A program made the position numbers and the translations under genes. A DNA stretch of 64,000 bases from Flavobacterium sp. HSC-61S13 (GTDB lineage Bacteria > Bacteroidota > Bacteroidia > Flavobacteriales > Flavobacteriaceae). Positions 63,901 through 64,000 of this stretch are shown one piece after another. How positions within the stretch are numbered: position 1 is the stretch's first letter; each line of letters opens with the position of its first letter. The stretch is from contig NZ_JALJZV010000008.1 in the NCBI RefSeq assembly GCF_024171535.1, forward strand, positions 84,814 to 148,813, written 5' to 3'. The notes under the pieces are model-generated. The model was not told the DNA's origin and did not search any database. It was given only the letters and a program-made list of their open reading frames with translations.

Positions 63901-64000
63901 AACGTGTAAAGTTACGGTAACTAGCGTGTTAAGAAAATCACGTAAAAAACTTCCAAAATAAAACAACAAAAGATTAGGAATGCTGGTAAAAAGGCCTACT
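63901..64000. other. End of window, no gene recognised
   Basis: The last 100 bases follow the repeat block; short ORFs only. A gene may begin or end just beyond the window. Confidence 0.4.

Overview
The window looks like chromosomal DNA of a low-GC member of the Bacteroidota, most likely Flavobacteriia or a close class. Several things point there: a secreted metallopeptidase with a type IX secretion (Por) sorting tail, promoters with the Bacteroidota -7 element TAnnTTTG, a kdp locus with a sigma-54-type response regulator and a split KdpD, an SdhCAB-type complex II, and several SusCD-free OmpL/OprP-like barrels. Genus cannot be fixed from this window. There are no rRNA or tRNA genes, no intact insertion sequences, no prophage and no CRISPR array.

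Layout. 1-6421: the 3' part of an amino-acid permease, then a lactonase / alcohol dehydrogenase / semialdehyde dehydrogenase cluster equivalent in content to the Agrobacterium attKLM (blcABC) gamma-butyrolactone pathway, followed by an AlkX/YcaQ-type DNA glycosylase. 6590-11926: a glyoxalase-fold protein, a gene remnant, a MATE exporter, a Crp/Fnr regulator with a truncated hemoglobin (a perfect palindrome lies between them), a REP-like repeat, a ClC channel/antiporter and an exported protein of unknown role. 12005-22405: a potassium (Kdp) locus: sigma-54 response regulator, two tiny membrane peptides including KdpF, KdpA, KdpB, KdpC, a porin, a KdpD sensor half and a separate histidine kinase. 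22498-28954: unknown envelope proteins, DoxX, an AraC/MFS pair, a 2OG-Fe(II) oxygenase and a VF530 protein. 29363-38737: AraC/MFS pair, CstB-like persulfide dioxygenase-rhodanese, methyltransferase, succinate dehydrogenase operon and an OprP-like porin. 39348-46021: M4 metallopeptidase, DnaJ-DUF805 fusion, AraC regulator, an exported flavodoxin-RidA fusion and an e(P4)-type acid phosphatase. 46225-51682: a complete RND tripartite efflux operon. 52201-56451: HdeD, a small exported protein, and an AraC regulator set between an exported double-CMD protein and an SDR enzyme. 56508-62880: a 994-residue repeat protein with an endosialidase-type chaperone domain, a CPA2 cation/proton antiporter and a GNAT acetyltransferase. 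62957-64000: a 36-residue lysine-rich peptide gene and a block of degenerate heptanucleotide repeats inside longer ~242 bp direct repeats.

Themes. The gene content is dominated by ion homeostasis (Kdp, ClC, CPA2), efflux (MATE, two MFS, RND) and small-molecule detoxification or turnover (lactonase pathway, CstB-like, RidA, SDR/CMD), with four AraC regulators, three of them directly beside a transporter or enzyme gene they may control. The least explained elements are the 63.2-63.9 kb heptad repeats, the flavodoxin-RidA export fusion, the DnaJ-DUF805 fusion, the duplicated 17-residue-repeat surface protein and the small membrane peptide in front of kdpF. All family assignments are from reading motifs by eye; no database search was run.
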